Below are positions 34,497 through 43,736 of a stretch of DNA of 64,000 bases, in pieces. This DNA is from Mycolicibacterium parafortuitum. GTDB taxonomy: Bacteria > Actinomycetota > Actinomycetes > Mycobacteriales > Mycobacteriaceae. How positions within the stretch are numbered: the stretch's first letter is position 1; the number at the start of each line of letters is the position of its first letter. The position numbers and the translations under genes were made by a program. Below the pieces are notes generated by a model. It saw only the letters and a program-made list of their open reading frames with translations. It made no database searches and was not told the DNA's origin. The stretch covers positions 124,001-188,000 of the forward strand of contig NZ_MVID01000004.1 of assembly GCF_002086815.1 (NCBI RefSeq), written 5' to 3'.

Positions 34497-35570
34497 GTGA
34501 CATACACCGTGGTCCATGCCGGCACCGGCATCACCGGACGCGAAGCCCTGCGCGGACTTATCGACGACCCGGACCTGGTGCTTGCCGGGGTTCTCGTGTC
34601 GTCGCCGGACAAGGCCGGCCGGGACGCGGGTGCGTTGTGCGGGCGCCCGGACACCGGCGTCATCGCTCACGACGACTTCGACGCGGTGCTCCGCCAGAAG
34701 CCCGACTGCTTCTGTTACTGCTCCACCGCGGTCGGCCGGGAGGAGGACGCCTACAACGACATCGCCCGGCTGCTTCGGCACGGCATCAACGTCGTGACCA
34801 TCTCGACGATCCCGATGGTGTACCCGGCGGCCGCGCCGGAGAAGTGGCGACGGCTGCTCGAATCGGCTTGTGACGAAGGCGGTTCGACGTTCTACGCGTC
34901 GGGCTGCGAGCCGGGGATCGTCAGCCTCAACCTGCCCGTGGCGCTGATGGCGGGCGCGGGGCAGGTCGACAGCTACCGGATGGACGAGTACGCGATCGAC
35001 CTCGACCTCGTGTATCCGATCTGGGAGGTGCTGCACGAGTCGATGGGATTCGGTAAGCCCGACGGCCATGTGCCCGCCCGGATCGCGTCCGGAAAGGTGC
35101 GCCATGACTGGGAAGTCGTCGTGCGCTACAGCGCCGACGCGCTCGGGATCGCACTCGACACTGTCGACCTCGACTGGGAGACGGTGCTCGCGCCTGAGGA
35201 ACTGGCCACCGCGTTGGGCCCACTTCCGAAGGGCACGATCTGTGGTCATCGGTGGCGGCTCGCGGGGATGAGCCGGGGTGAGGCGGTCGTCGCGGTGCAG
35301 TACTTCGCGACCGTGTCGTCGACACCGTGGCCCGACAGTTGGCCCAGGCCCGACGGTGGAGCCGGGATGGTGCACCGCATCGAGGGGCGGCCCAGCATGC
35401 GCCTGCAGATGTCGTTCGAGCGCGGTCCGGGCGAGCGGTCCATGCCCTCGCTGTCGTTCACCGGCCAAGCGGTCGTCAACGCGATTCCACACGTCGTCAA
35501 CAGCGCGCCCGGCCTGCTCGAACCGGTGCTCGGCCGGTCAGTGGTCACCCGGCAGGCTCGCCGCGGCTGA
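34497..35570 (+). CDS. DapB-like NAD(P)-dependent dehydrogenase
   Basis: 357 residues from GTG at 34497 with GGAGG 6 nt upstream. The N-terminal Rossmann domain opens TVVHAGTGITGREALRGL, like dihydrodipicolinate reductases and 2,4-diaminopentanoate dehydrogenase; the ASGCEPGI and HWRLAG-type segments fit the amine-dehydrogenase-like group annotated in many mycobacteria next to P450 or steroid genes. It lies 93 bp after the GMC gene and may belong to the same oxidation operon. The precise reaction is unknown. Confidence 0.75.
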   Translation: MTYTVVHAGTGITGREALRGLIDDPDLVLAGVLVSSPDKAGRDAGALCGRPDTGVIAHDDFDAVLRQKPDCFCYCSTAVGREEDAYNDIARLLRHGINVVTISTIPMVYPAAAPEKWRRLLESACDEGGSTFYASGCEPGIVSLNLPVALMAGAGQVDSYRMDEYAIDLDLVYPIWEVLHESMGFGKPDGHVPARIASGKVRHDWEVVVRYSADALGIALDTVDLDWETVLAPEELATALGPLPKGTICGHRWRLAGMSRGEAVVAVQYFATVSSTPWPDSWPRPDGGAGMVHRIEGRPSMRLQMSFERGPGERSMPSLSFTGQAVVNAIPHVVNSAPGLLEPVLGRSVVTRQARRG

Positions 35571-35581
35571 AGACGCGGGAG

Positions 35582-36292
35582 TCAGCCGCCGCCGGGCGAA
35601 ACCGAGGCCGCTGCCGCCTCGTCGATGATCGCGCGCATCGCCGCCTCGGCTTGGTCCTCCTCGCCCATCCTGATCGCACGTGCCACCTCGTCGTGCAGGG
35701 CTATCGCCGCGATCTCCGGGCGCTCAGGCATCAAGCCGTGATGTGTTCGGCCGGCGAGCAATTCGGCGACCACGCTGTTGAGCCCCCGGAACATCTCGTT
35801 CCCACTGGCCTCCAACAGAGTTTGGTGAAAGAGCTTGTCCGCCAGAAGGTACGCGTCGAGATCACCGGACCGCCCGTGCACCATCATGTCAGACACCGCC
35901 GCCGCCATGACCCGGCACTGGTGCGGTGTCGCCCGCCGAGCGGCCAACGCCGCTGCCGCCGGCTCGAATCCCCGTCGCAACTCCGACAGAGACACGAGCT
36001 GCGCGGCCCGGTCGCCGGCGTCCAATCGCCATCGGATGATTCTCGGGTCGAACACGTTCCACTTCTCCGCGGGCAGAACGGTGATGCCGACACGACGGCG
36101 GGACTCGACCATGCCCATGGATTCGAGCACGCGGATCGCCTCGCGGGCGACACTGCGGGACACGCCGTGATCGGCGCTCACCCCTTCGAGAGTGATCACC
36201 TGCCCGGGCGAGTACCGGGCAGAGACGATGGCCGACCCCAGCGCAGTCAGCAGGCTCCCATGGAGAGCGCTCGCCGGTAGCCGATCGGACAT
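35582..36292 (-). CDS. FadR-type GntR regulator of gluconate operon
   Basis: 236 residues from ATG at 36292, no Shine-Dalgarno visible. Winged helix: LGSAIVSARYSPGQVITLEG then HGVSRSVAREAIRVLESMGMV; the linker EKWNVFDPRIIRWRL is characteristic of actinobacterial regulators beside gluconate genes. The FCD domain has its His ligands (FHQTLLEAS, LHDEVARAI). Divergent from gntK with AT-rich sequence and inverted repeats in the gap. Likely responds to gluconate or 6-phosphogluconate. Confidence 0.88.
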   Translation of the reverse strand: MSDRLPASALHGSLLTALGSAIVSARYSPGQVITLEGVSADHGVSRSVAREAIRVLESMGMVESRRRVGITVLPAEKWNVFDPRIIRWRLDAGDRAAQLVSLSELRRGFEPAAAALAARRATPHQCRVMAAAVSDMMVHGRSGDLDAYLLADKLFHQTLLEASGNEMFRGLNSVVAELLAGRTHHGLMPERPEIAAIALHDEVARAIRMGEEDQAEAAMRAIIDEAAAASVSPGGG

Positions 36293-36356
36293 GGATAAAT
36301 CATGCCAGATCGCCCTCTTGCGAATTACCTAATACGTTTTTCAGCTCAGGTCTTGC

Positions 36357-36394
36357 AATAGTATGCCTATTCGTCCAAGCTATGTGATGTCACA
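36357..36394. promoter_or_regulatory. two inverted repeats in gntK/regulator intergenic region
   Basis: AATAG-TATGC-CTATT (36357-36371) and TGTGA-TG-TCACA (36383-36394) lie within 60 bp of the gntK start. Either may be the operator of the divergent FadR-type regulator. The TGTGA/TCACA arms resemble a Crp half-site pair, but the 2-bp spacer is wrong for Crp. Confidence 0.45.
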
Positions 36395-36415
36395 CACAGA
36401 GATAGGTGCTAGCGG

Positions 36416-36931
36416 ATGACCTCACCCATCGTCGTCATGGGCGTATCCGGCTCCGGCAAGTCGACAGTCGGGGCCGCGCTGGCGCAGCGTCTACGGGTCC
36501 CGTTCGCGGACGCCGACGACTTCCACCCACCGGCGAACATCGCGAAGATGACGGCCGGCCATGCTCTCGACGACGACGACCGGTACCCGTGGCTCGAAGC
36601 GATCGGGGAATGGCTCGCACGTCACCGCGACGGCGGTGTGATGGGCTGCTCCGCCCTCAAACGCACCTACCGCGACCAGATGCGCCGGCATTGTGCCGAG
36701 GTCGAATTCCTGCACCTGGTGGGCTCCCCCGACGTCATCGGCCGGCGCCAGGCCAGCAGACCCGGACACTTCATGCCCGCGTCGCTGCTCGCATCGCAAT
36801 TCGAAACGCTCGAACCCCTCGAGGCCGACGAGCGCGGTTTCGCCATCGAGGTCGATCGCGACATCGACGCGATCATCGAAACCTATGTCACCGCAAGGAA
36901 AACCCCCACCACCGAACAGGAGAACCGATGA
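36416..36931 (+). CDS. gntK: gluconokinase
   Basis: 171 residues, the usual length. P-loop GVSGSGKSTVG at residues 8-18, the gluconokinase-specific DADDFHPPANIAKM, then LKRTYRDQMR and SRPGHFMPASLLASQF. Phosphorylates D-gluconate to 6-phosphogluconate with ATP, feeding the pentose phosphate pathway. Start of a gntK-gntP-DUF5996 operon, 60 bp before the permease. Divergent from its probable regulator. Confidence 0.95.
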   Translation: MTSPIVVMGVSGSGKSTVGAALAQRLRVPFADADDFHPPANIAKMTAGHALDDDDRYPWLEAIGEWLARHRDGGVMGCSALKRTYRDQMRRHCAEVEFLHLVGSPDVIGRRQASRPGHFMPASLLASQFETLEPLEADERGFAIEVDRDIDAIIETYVTARKTPTTEQENR

Positions 36932-36991
36932 GCTCGGCACCCGCCATGTGGTCAGATGCGACCAGCGGCCTTTCAGTGAACGGGAGCAACC

Positions 36992-38422
36992 GTGGAGGCA
37001 ATTGATCCGGCATACGGAACCGCCACGCTGCTGGTGATCGCCGCGGCCGCGGTCGCCGTCCTGCTGTTTCTCATCATCAAGGTCAAGTTGCACGCGTTCC
37101 TGGCCCTGGTGCTGGTCAGTGCGTTGACAGCGCTCGCCGCCGGAATCCCGGTGGCCGATGTCCCCAGCGCACTGTCCTACGGGTTCGCCAATACGCTTGG
37201 CTCAGTGGCGCTGCTCGTCGGTTTCGGCGTGATGATCGGGCGTCTGCTCGAGGTGACCGGTGGGGCCCAGGTTCTCGCCGACACCCTCATCGGACGGTTC
37301 GGCGAGAAGAGAGCGCCCCTCGCCCTCGGCGTCGCCGCGCTGCTGTTCGGCTTCCCGATCTTCTTCGATGCCGGTCTGGTCGTCTTCCTGCCGATCATCA
37401 TGACCGTCGCACGTCGCTTCGGCGGCTCAATGCTGTTGTACGCCTTCCCTGCCGCCGGCGCGTTCGCGGCCATGCACGCCCTGGTGCCGCCGCATCCAGG
37501 TCCGGTGGCCGCCGCCGAAGCGCTCGGCGCGAACATCGGGCTCACCTTGATCATCGGCGTCCCGGTGGCCGTCGTCGCGTGGTACGTCGGCGCCTTCCTG
37601 GTGTCCCAGGTGATCGGGCGACGGGTGTACGTCGACATTCCGGTGTCGATATTCGGTGAGATGAACGGTGGCCGCGATGACGCCGCGAGTGACGGTGGCA
37701 CCGGCGCGCAAGGCAACCTGCGCACGGAGACTCGGTCGGCGCCGTCGTTCCTGACCGTGCTCGGTGTCTTGATGCTGCCGTTCGTGCTGATCTCGTTCAA
37801 CACCGTGATCAACACACTGATGACTGCCGGTGTGATCGAGAAGGGCGCCACCTGGGCGGAATATCTCAAGATGCTCGGCAACACCTCGATCGCGCTGCTG
37901 ATCACGGTGATCGTCGCGACGCTGGTGCTGGGCCTCCGGAATCACTCGATGGCCGACGTCACCGAAATCCTCGACAAAGCCCTCGGCCCGATCTGCGCGA
38001 TCATCCTGATCACCGGCGCCGGTGGAATGTTCGGAGGTGTGTTGCGCCTCAGCGGTATCGGCGACGCTCTGAGCGGTTCGCTGTCGAATCTCGGGATGTC
38101 ACTGATCCTGCAGGCGTTCCTCATCTCCACACTGCTGCGCGTCGCGCAGGGTTCGGCGACCGTCGCGCTGACCACGACGGCGGGTCTGCTCAGTGCCGCG
38201 GTTGCGGCGGCCGGCCTGAGCAGCGTGCAACTCGTGGCGTTGGTGATGGCCATCGCGGCGGGCGCCACCGTGCTCTCGCACGTGAACGACTCGGGCTTCT
38301 GGTTGGTCAGCCGGTTCTTCGGGATGGACGTCAAGACGACGCTCAAAACGTGGACGGTTCTGGAAACCACACTGGGCCTCAGCGCATTCGCGCTCAGCCT
38401 CGCGTTGTGGGCCGTCGGCTGA
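36992..38422 (+). CDS. GntP-family gluconate permease
   Basis: 476 residues from a GTG preceded by GGGAG. The family blocks TGGAQVLADTLIGRFGEKRAPLAL, FPIFFDAGLVV, VPPHPGPVAAAEALG, ITGAGGMFGGVL and SHVNDSGFW are conserved across ~12 membrane segments; a hydrophilic cytoplasmic loop at ~225-250 is specific to this copy. Directly downstream of gntK, hence most likely a gluconate:H+ symporter. Paralogue of the 26577-27977 permease. Confidence 0.93.
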   Translation: MEAIDPAYGTATLLVIAAAAVAVLLFLIIKVKLHAFLALVLVSALTALAAGIPVADVPSALSYGFANTLGSVALLVGFGVMIGRLLEVTGGAQVLADTLIGRFGEKRAPLALGVAALLFGFPIFFDAGLVVFLPIIMTVARRFGGSMLLYAFPAAGAFAAMHALVPPHPGPVAAAEALGANIGLTLIIGVPVAVVAWYVGAFLVSQVIGRRVYVDIPVSIFGEMNGGRDDAASDGGTGAQGNLRTETRSAPSFLTVLGVLMLPFVLISFNTVINTLMTAGVIEKGATWAEYLKMLGNTSIALLITVIVATLVLGLRNHSMADVTEILDKALGPICAIILITGAGGMFGGVLRLSGIGDALSGSLSNLGMSLILQAFLISTLLRVAQGSATVALTTTAGLLSAAVAAAGLSSVQLVALVMAIAAGATVLSHVNDSGFWLVSRFFGMDVKTTLKTWTVLETTLGLSAFALSLALWAVG

Positions 38423-38438
38423 AGGAGGAACGACCACC

Positions 38439-39386
38439 ATGGCAGAACCCACGCGCCTCGACAGCTGGCCCAGTCTCCGTGTCGACGACTGGACGCCGAC
38501 GCGGGAAACGCTCCACATGTGGACGCAGATCATCGGCAAGATCCGGCTCGCCAACGCCCCGCTGGTGAACCACTGGTGGCAGGTCACCTTGTACGTGACG
38601 CCGCGCGGCCTGACCACATCGGCGGTGCCGCACGGCGGTAGGACCTTCGACATCGAGTTCGACTTCATCGATCACGAGCTGCGGATCCGAAGTAGCAGCG
38701 GCGAAAGCCGATCCATCCAGCTCAAGGCACATTCCGTCGCAGACTTCTACTCCAGGGTCATGGCGGCGCTCGACGAGTTGGGTCTCCACACGGAGATCCA
38801 GTCGCGGCCCAACGAGGTCGAGCCGGCGATACCGTTCGCCGAGGACGTCGAGCGCGCCTCCTACGATCCCGCCGCCGCAAACCTGTTCTGGCGGCAACTG
38901 CTGCAGGCGAACCGGGTCATCGGCCAATTCCGGTCACGATTCGTCGGCAAGGTCAGCCCGGTGCACTTTTTCTGGGGAGCAATGGATTTGGCGTGTACCA
39001 GGTTCTCCGGCCGGACCGCGCCGACCCACCCCGGTGGCTCGCCCAATGTCGGGGACTGGGTGATGGTGGAAGGGTATTCCCGTGAGCTGAGCAGCTGCGG
39101 GTTCTGGCCCGGTGGCGGTGACGAGGGCGCCTTCTATGCCTACGCCTACCCGGCACCCGAGGGCTTTGCCGACTACCCGGTCGGACCAGCGGAGGCGTTC
39201 TACAGTCAGGAATACCGCCAGTTCCTGCTGCCGTACGAAGCGGTGCGGCAAGCAGCCGATCCCGACCGGGCGCTGACCGAGTTCCTGCAGGGCACGTACG
39301 AAGCGGCGGCAGTCCTCGGCAACTGGGACCGCGCTGCTCTGGAGGACGACCCTGAGCGCTGGAAAGCCCGGCAGTCTCGTCCGTGA
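38439..39386 (+). CDS. DUF5996-family protein
   Basis: 315 residues, GAAGGAGG 8-9 nt before ATG and 16 bp after the permease stop, so co-transcribed with gntK-gntP. The whole length matches the DUF5996 pattern: W-P-x-L near the start, [40 protein letters not shown]-like [11 protein letters not shown], and a C-terminal block [16 protein letters not shown] ... [13 protein letters not shown]. No signal peptide or membrane segment. Function unknown; Trp/His-rich conserved blocks suggest an enzyme or ligand-binding protein. Presence in a gluconate operon is the only functional hint. Confidence 0.85.
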   Translation: MAEPTRLDSWPSLRVDDWTPTRETLHMWTQIIGKIRLANAPLVNHWWQVTLYVTPRGLTTSAVPHGGRTFDIEFDFIDHELRIRSSSGESRSIQLKAHSVADFYSRVMAALDELGLHTEIQSRPNEVEPAIPFAEDVERASYDPAAANLFWRQLLQANRVIGQFRSRFVGKVSPVHFFWGAMDLACTRFSGRTAPTHPGGSPNVGDWVMVEGYSRELSSCGFWPGGGDEGAFYAYAYPAPEGFADYPVGPAEAFYSQEYRQFLLPYEAVRQAADPDRALTEFLQGTYEAAAVLGNWDRAALEDDPERWKARQSRP

Positions 39387-39477
39387 CGGAGTGCGTGGGC
39401 CGTGTGCACGGCACGCGGGGAAGAAACGCCCATCCCGCAGTGTTACGCACCCCATAACCACAAGGAGGAAGACCGAC

Positions 39478-40485
39478 ATGACCGAATCGATGAAAGCTGT
39501 TGTGCTCGAACGTTTCGGCGGATCGGATGCCTTCGAGCTGCGCGACGTCGCCGTACCCCGGGTCGAACCCCGCCAGGTCCGGGTCCGCGTCCATGCGACC
39601 GCGGTCAACCCACTCGACTACCAGATCCGCCGCGGCGACTACCCGGATCTCGTGCCGCTCCCCACGATCACCGGGCACGACGTCTCCGGCGTCGTCGAGG
39701 AAGTCGGCTCCGACGTCCACGAGTTCCGCGCCGGCGACGCGGTCTACTACACACCCCAGATCTTCGGCGGCCCCGGCTCCTACGCCGAGCAGCACGTCAC
39801 CGACGTCGACCTCGTCGGCCGCAAGCCGCGCAACGTCACCCACCTCGAAGCGGCGAGCCTGACCCTCGTCGGCGGAACCGTCTGGGAATCCCTGGTGACC
39901 CGCGCCCAGCTCACCGTCGGGGAGACCGTCCTGGTCCACGGCGGCGCCGGTGGTGTCGGCACCATCGCCATCCAGGTCGCAGCAGCCATCGGCGCGCGGG
40001 TGATCACCACCGCGAAGGGCGCCGACCACGAGTTCGTGCGCTCTCTCGGCGCGGACGCGGCTATCGACTTCACGTCGACGGACTACGTCGATGCCGTGGC
40101 CGAGCTGACGAAGGGCAACGGAGTCGATGTCGTCCTCGACACCATCGGCGGTGACACACTCACCCGAAGCCCGCTCGCGCTCGCCGACGGCGGCCGCGTC
40201 GTCAGCATCGTCGACATCGCCCAACCGCAGAACCTCATCGAGGCATGGGGTAAGAACGCCGCCTACCACTTCGTCTTCACCCGTCAGAACCGCGGAAAGC
40301 TCGACGCACTCACCACACTGGTCGAACGCGGTCTCGTGAAACCGGTCATCGGCGCGACCCTTCCCCTCGCCCGTATCGGCGAGGCCCACGACATCCTGGA
40401 GAACAGGCGCTCATACGCCCTGCACGGCAAGGTCGCCATCGACGTCGCGGGTGACACTGTCGTGCTTCCTCCGCGCGCCGCGTAG
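39478..40485 (+). CDS. quinone-oxidoreductase-type MDR enzyme
   Basis: 335 residues from ATG at 39478, AAGGAGG 7 nt upstream. GroES-like N-terminal half ([27 protein letters not shown]) without zinc ligands, nucleotide-binding motif [14 protein letters not shown], and a basic specificity loop favouring NADPH. The [15 protein letters not shown] segment is typical of zeta-crystallin/QorA-like reductases. Stands alone 91 bp after the DUF5996 gene; convergent with the FAD oxidase gene. Likely reduces quinones or enals. Confidence 0.9.
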   Translation: MTESMKAVVLERFGGSDAFELRDVAVPRVEPRQVRVRVHATAVNPLDYQIRRGDYPDLVPLPTITGHDVSGVVEEVGSDVHEFRAGDAVYYTPQIFGGPGSYAEQHVTDVDLVGRKPRNVTHLEAASLTLVGGTVWESLVTRAQLTVGETVLVHGGAGGVGTIAIQVAAAIGARVITTAKGADHEFVRSLGADAAIDFTSTDYVDAVAELTKGNGVDVVLDTIGGDTLTRSPLALADGGRVVSIVDIAQPQNLIEAWGKNAAYHFVFTRQNRGKLDALTTLVERGLVKPVIGATLPLARIGEAHDILENRRSYALHGKVAIDVAGDTVVLPPRAA

Positions 40486-40492
40486 CGGTCGG

Positions 40493-41872
40493 TCAGAACG
40501 CCGCCCCCGGGTTGAGGATCGCGCCGGGGTCCAGCGCCTGCTTGATCCGGCGGTTGAGTTCCATTGCCTCCGGCCCGATCTGGCTGCCCAGCCACGGCCG
40601 CTTCAGCCGGCCGACGCCGTGCTCACCGGTGATCGTGCCGCCGAGGCTGACAGCGAGCTCCATGATCTCGCCGAACGCCTTGTCGGCCCGCTCGGCCATC
40701 GCGGCGTCGGCCGGATCGAACACGATCAATGGGTGGGTGTTGCCGTCGCCGGCATGCGCGATCACCGAGATCAGCACGTCGCGGTTGGCGGCGATCTTCT
40801 CGATGCCCGCGCACAGGTCGGCGAGTCGGGGAACCGGCACGCCGACGTCCTCGAGCAGTAGGGAGCCCTTGGCCTCGACCGCGGGGATCGCGAACCGCCG
40901 GGCCGCGACAAAGGCTTCGCCCTCGACCGGGTCCTTGGTCGAGAACACCTCCCCCGCACCGGCTTCGGTGAACACCTGGGCCATGAAGGCCGCATCCTCG
41001 GCACCTGCGGCGCCGCGATCGTCGGAGGCGGCGACCATCATCGCGGCGGTGGTGCGATCCAGCCCCATCTTCAGTTTGTCCTCGACGGCATTGATCGCCA
41101 CGGAATCCATGAACTCCAGCATCGACGGCCGGATCTTGCCGGTGATGGTCACGACTGCATCTGCGGCGGCCTGCACCGAATCGAACGTCGCCACCACGGT
41201 GCACGGCGGCGGCTGCGGTGGCAGCAGCCGCAACGTCACCTCGGTGATGACCCCGAGCGTGCCCTCGCTGCCGACGAACAGTTTCGTCAGCGACAGCCCC
41301 GCGACGTCCTTGAGCCGGGGTCCACCGATCCGCACCGCGGTGCCGTCGGCCAGCACCACCTGCAGGCCGAGCACGTAGTCGGTGGTCACGCCGTACTTCA
41401 CGCAGCACAGTCCGCCCGCGTTGGTGGCGACATTGCCACCGATGCTGCAGATCTCATACGACGACGGGTCGGGCGGGTACCACAGCCCGTATTCGGCGAC
41501 GGCTTTCTTGACCTCGGAATTGAGCAGGCCAGGCTGTACCACCGCGGTGCGGGTGATCGGGTCGACGGTGATGTCGCGCATCTTCTCCGTCGACAACACG
41601 ATGGCGCCGTCCAACGCCGTTGCGCCGCCCGACAATCCCGTGCCCATGCCTCGGGGCACCACCGCGATCTTGTGTGCGGAGGCCCAGCGCAGCACGGCCT
41701 GCACCTCCTCGGTGCGGGTGGGCCGCACGACGGCCGCGGCGGTGCCGGCCCGCGGGTCGGCCGCCCGGTCCTGCCGGTAGGAGGCCACGATGTCGGGATC
41801 GGTGACGACGGTGCCGTCGGGCAGTTCGGCGACCAGATCGTCCAGCGCGCCCATGACCTCGGGGGTGCTCAT
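40493..41872 (-). CDS. FAD-linked glycolate/D-lactate oxidase
   Basis: 459 residues from ATG at 41872, overlapping the permease stop by 4 bp (ATGA). VAO/PCMH-type FAD domain: VVPRGMGTGLSGGATAL, VGPG-like SIGGNVATNAGGLCCVKYG, and C-terminal HAGDGNTHPLIVFD and GGTITGEHGVGRLKRPWL, as in GlcD and cytochrome-type D-lactate dehydrogenase. The partner is a lactate permease, so the substrate is lactate or glycolate. No GlcE/GlcF genes are present, consistent with a single-chain D-lactate dehydrogenase. Confidence 0.9.
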   Translation of the reverse strand: MSTPEVMGALDDLVAELPDGTVVTDPDIVASYRQDRAADPRAGTAAAVVRPTRTEEVQAVLRWASAHKIAVVPRGMGTGLSGGATALDGAIVLSTEKMRDITVDPITRTAVVQPGLLNSEVKKAVAEYGLWYPPDPSSYEICSIGGNVATNAGGLCCVKYGVTTDYVLGLQVVLADGTAVRIGGPRLKDVAGLSLTKLFVGSEGTLGVITEVTLRLLPPQPPPCTVVATFDSVQAAADAVVTITGKIRPSMLEFMDSVAINAVEDKLKMGLDRTTAAMMVAASDDRGAAGAEDAAFMAQVFTEAGAGEVFSTKDPVEGEAFVAARRFAIPAVEAKGSLLLEDVGVPVPRLADLCAGIEKIAANRDVLISVIAHAGDGNTHPLIVFDPADAAMAERADKAFGEIMELAVSLGGTITGEHGVGRLKRPWLGSQIGPEAMELNRRIKQALDPGAILNPGAAF

Positions 41873-43557
41873 GCGGGCACCATCCACGACAGCACGGGTG
41901 AGGCCTGCAGGGCCGACAGCGCACACAGCAGCACGAGGAACCCGAGACTCCACAGCACCACCCGGCGGAAGATGTCGCCCTCCTTGCCATCGAGGCCCAC
42001 GGCGGCGGCGGCGATGGCCAGGTTCTGCGGCGAGATCATCTTGCCGAGCACCCCGCCGGAACTGTTCGACGCAGCCATCAGCACCTCGGACAGTCCGGCC
42101 TGGTTCGCGGCGGTGACCTGCAGCGCGCCGAACAACGAGTTCGCCGACGTGTCCGACCCGGTGACCGCGACGCCGAGCCAACCCAGGATCGGTGACAGCA
42201 AGGCGAAGAACCCGCCTGCGGCCGCCATGAACGTGCCCAGGGTGATCGTCTGACCGGACAGGTTCATCACGAAGGCCAGCGCCAGCACGGTCATCACGGT
42301 GACGATCGCCCAGCGCAGTTGGTGCAGCGTCACCCCGTAGGCCTTGACCGCGCGGGTCACCGACAGGCGCAGCGCGATCATCGTGATCAGTCCCGCGACG
42401 AGCATCTGGGTTCCGGGGGTGGTCAACAGGTTCAGCGTGAATTTGGTCAGGGTCGACGGATCACCGTTGGCGTCGACGACGTTGAGCCCCGGCCAGTTTC
42501 CGGCGACGGTGGCGGTGTCGAGCAGGCTCTTGACCGCAGGAATCTGGCACAGGACGAAGACGGCGATGATGATCCCGTACGGGGCGTACGCCTTGACGAC
42601 GTCGGCACGGGAGTCCTGCACATGAGCGTCTCGCGGACCGTCCGCGGAACGCGGTCCCCCGCGGCGGACCTCACTGCCGCCGGCCTCGGCCGGTCCGGCG
42701 CGCACGGCGACGGCTTCGGGTTCGGCGAGCTCGGTGTAGGTGTTGGCGGGGCGCCACACCCGTACCAGCGCGACCACCGCGGCCGCCGACAGCAGCGAGG
42801 CCACCACATCGGCGAGCGGAACCGACAGGAAGTTGGACGTGGCGTACTGCGCGAGGGCGAACACCAGACCGCAGACCAGCGCCGCCGGCCAGGTCGCGCG
42901 CATCCCGCGACGGCCGTCGATGATCGCCACCAGTGCCAGCGGGACCAACAGCGCGAGGATCGGGGTCTGGCGGCCCACCATCGCGCCGAGGGTGTCGGCG
43001 TCCAGCCCGGTGACCTTGCCCAGCGTGATGATGGGGGTGGCCATCGCGCCGAACGCCACCGGAGCGGTGTTGGCGACCAACGCCAGCACCGCGGCCTTGA
43101 TCGGCCGGAAGCCCAGTGCCATCAGCATCACCGAGGTGACCGCCACGGGGGTGCCGAACCCGGCCAGCGCCTCGATCAGGGCGCCGAACGAGAACGCAAT
43201 GATGATGGCCTGGATGCGCTGATCGTCGCTGACCGAACTGAACGACCGTCGTAGCACGTCGAAATGGCCTGTCTCGACGGTCATCTGATACACCCAGATG
43301 GCGTTGATCACGATCCACAGGATCGGGAAGAAGCCGAACGCGGCGCCCTCGGTGGCCGCCAAAACGGTCTGGCCGACGGGCATCCCGTAGATGACGACGG
43401 CCACCGCGACACTGACGGCCAGCGAGATCAGCGACGCCTTCCAGGCAGTCATCTTCATGGCGCCGAGCAGGACGAACAGCAGAAGCAGTGGGACGGCGGC
43501 CACCGCCGCGCTCCAAGCCAGCGAGCCGGCGACGGGATCGAGAATTTGCTGGTACAC
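41869..43557 (-). CDS. lctP: lactate/glycolate permease (LctP family)
   Basis: 562 residues from GTG at 43557, GGAGG 7 nt upstream. About 13 membrane segments; family motifs GAMKMTAWKASLISL, FGFFPILWIVINAIWVYQMTVETG, GFGTPVAVTSVML and NSSGGVLGKMISPQNLAIAAAA near the C-terminus. A hydrophilic loop with Pro/Glu/Arg (~270-310) separates two halves. Imports L/D-lactate or glycolate by proton symport. Translationally coupled to the oxidase gene, giving a two-gene lactate utilisation unit; no LutR/LldR-type regulator is adjacent. Confidence 0.93.
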   Translation of the reverse strand: MYQQILDPVAGSLAWSAAVAAVPLLLLFVLLGAMKMTAWKASLISLAVSVAVAVVIYGMPVGQTVLAATEGAAFGFFPILWIVINAIWVYQMTVETGHFDVLRRSFSSVSDDQRIQAIIIAFSFGALIEALAGFGTPVAVTSVMLMALGFRPIKAAVLALVANTAPVAFGAMATPIITLGKVTGLDADTLGAMVGRQTPILALLVPLALVAIIDGRRGMRATWPAALVCGLVFALAQYATSNFLSVPLADVVASLLSAAAVVALVRVWRPANTYTELAEPEAVAVRAGPAEAGGSEVRRGGPRSADGPRDAHVQDSRADVVKAYAPYGIIIAVFVLCQIPAVKSLLDTATVAGNWPGLNVVDANGDPSTLTKFTLNLLTTPGTQMLVAGLITMIALRLSVTRAVKAYGVTLHQLRWAIVTVMTVLALAFVMNLSGQTITLGTFMAAAGGFFALLSPILGWLGVAVTGSDTSANSLFGALQVTAANQAGLSEVLMAASNSSGGVLGKMISPQNLAIAAAAVGLDGKEGDIFRRVVLWSLGFLVLLCALSALQASPVLSWMVPA

Positions 43558-43637
43558 GACCTACCTCCACTGTGGCGTGGCTCACACAAAGCGTCGGTTA
43601 CCACGGCCCGCGACGAGGTAAACGCCGCTACCCGACT

Positions 43638-43668
43638 GGGCCGGCCTCGCGCGCAGCGAAGCCGGCCC
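43638..43668. other. GC-rich stem-loop
   Basis: 13-bp arms GGGCCGGCCTCGC and GCGAAGCCGGCCC, 12 of 13 paired, around GCGCA. It lies 81 bp upstream of lctP and downstream of the pseudogene. No U-tract follows on either strand, so it might be a remnant terminator or an mRNA leader structure. Otherwise 43558-43736 holds nothing recognisable. Confidence 0.4.
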
Positions 43669-43736
43669 GGTCGCGCTGAGCTACCGGTGCGTGACCGAAC
43701 TCCGGCCGCCGACGCGCAGCCAGATGAGCAGGACGA

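Noticed and set aside
32820..35492. 890-codon open frame on the minus strand
   Set aside because: Antisense shadow of the GMC and DapB-like genes; translation is low-complexity Arg/Gly/His with no domain, while the plus strand has clear motifs.
36383..36394. Crp site before gntK
   Set aside because: Arms TGTGA/TCACA match but the spacer is 2 bp instead of 6.
38953..40389. 478-codon open frame on the minus strand
   Set aside because: Opposite DUF5996 and the MDR reductase genes; no recognisable domain and no ribosome site.
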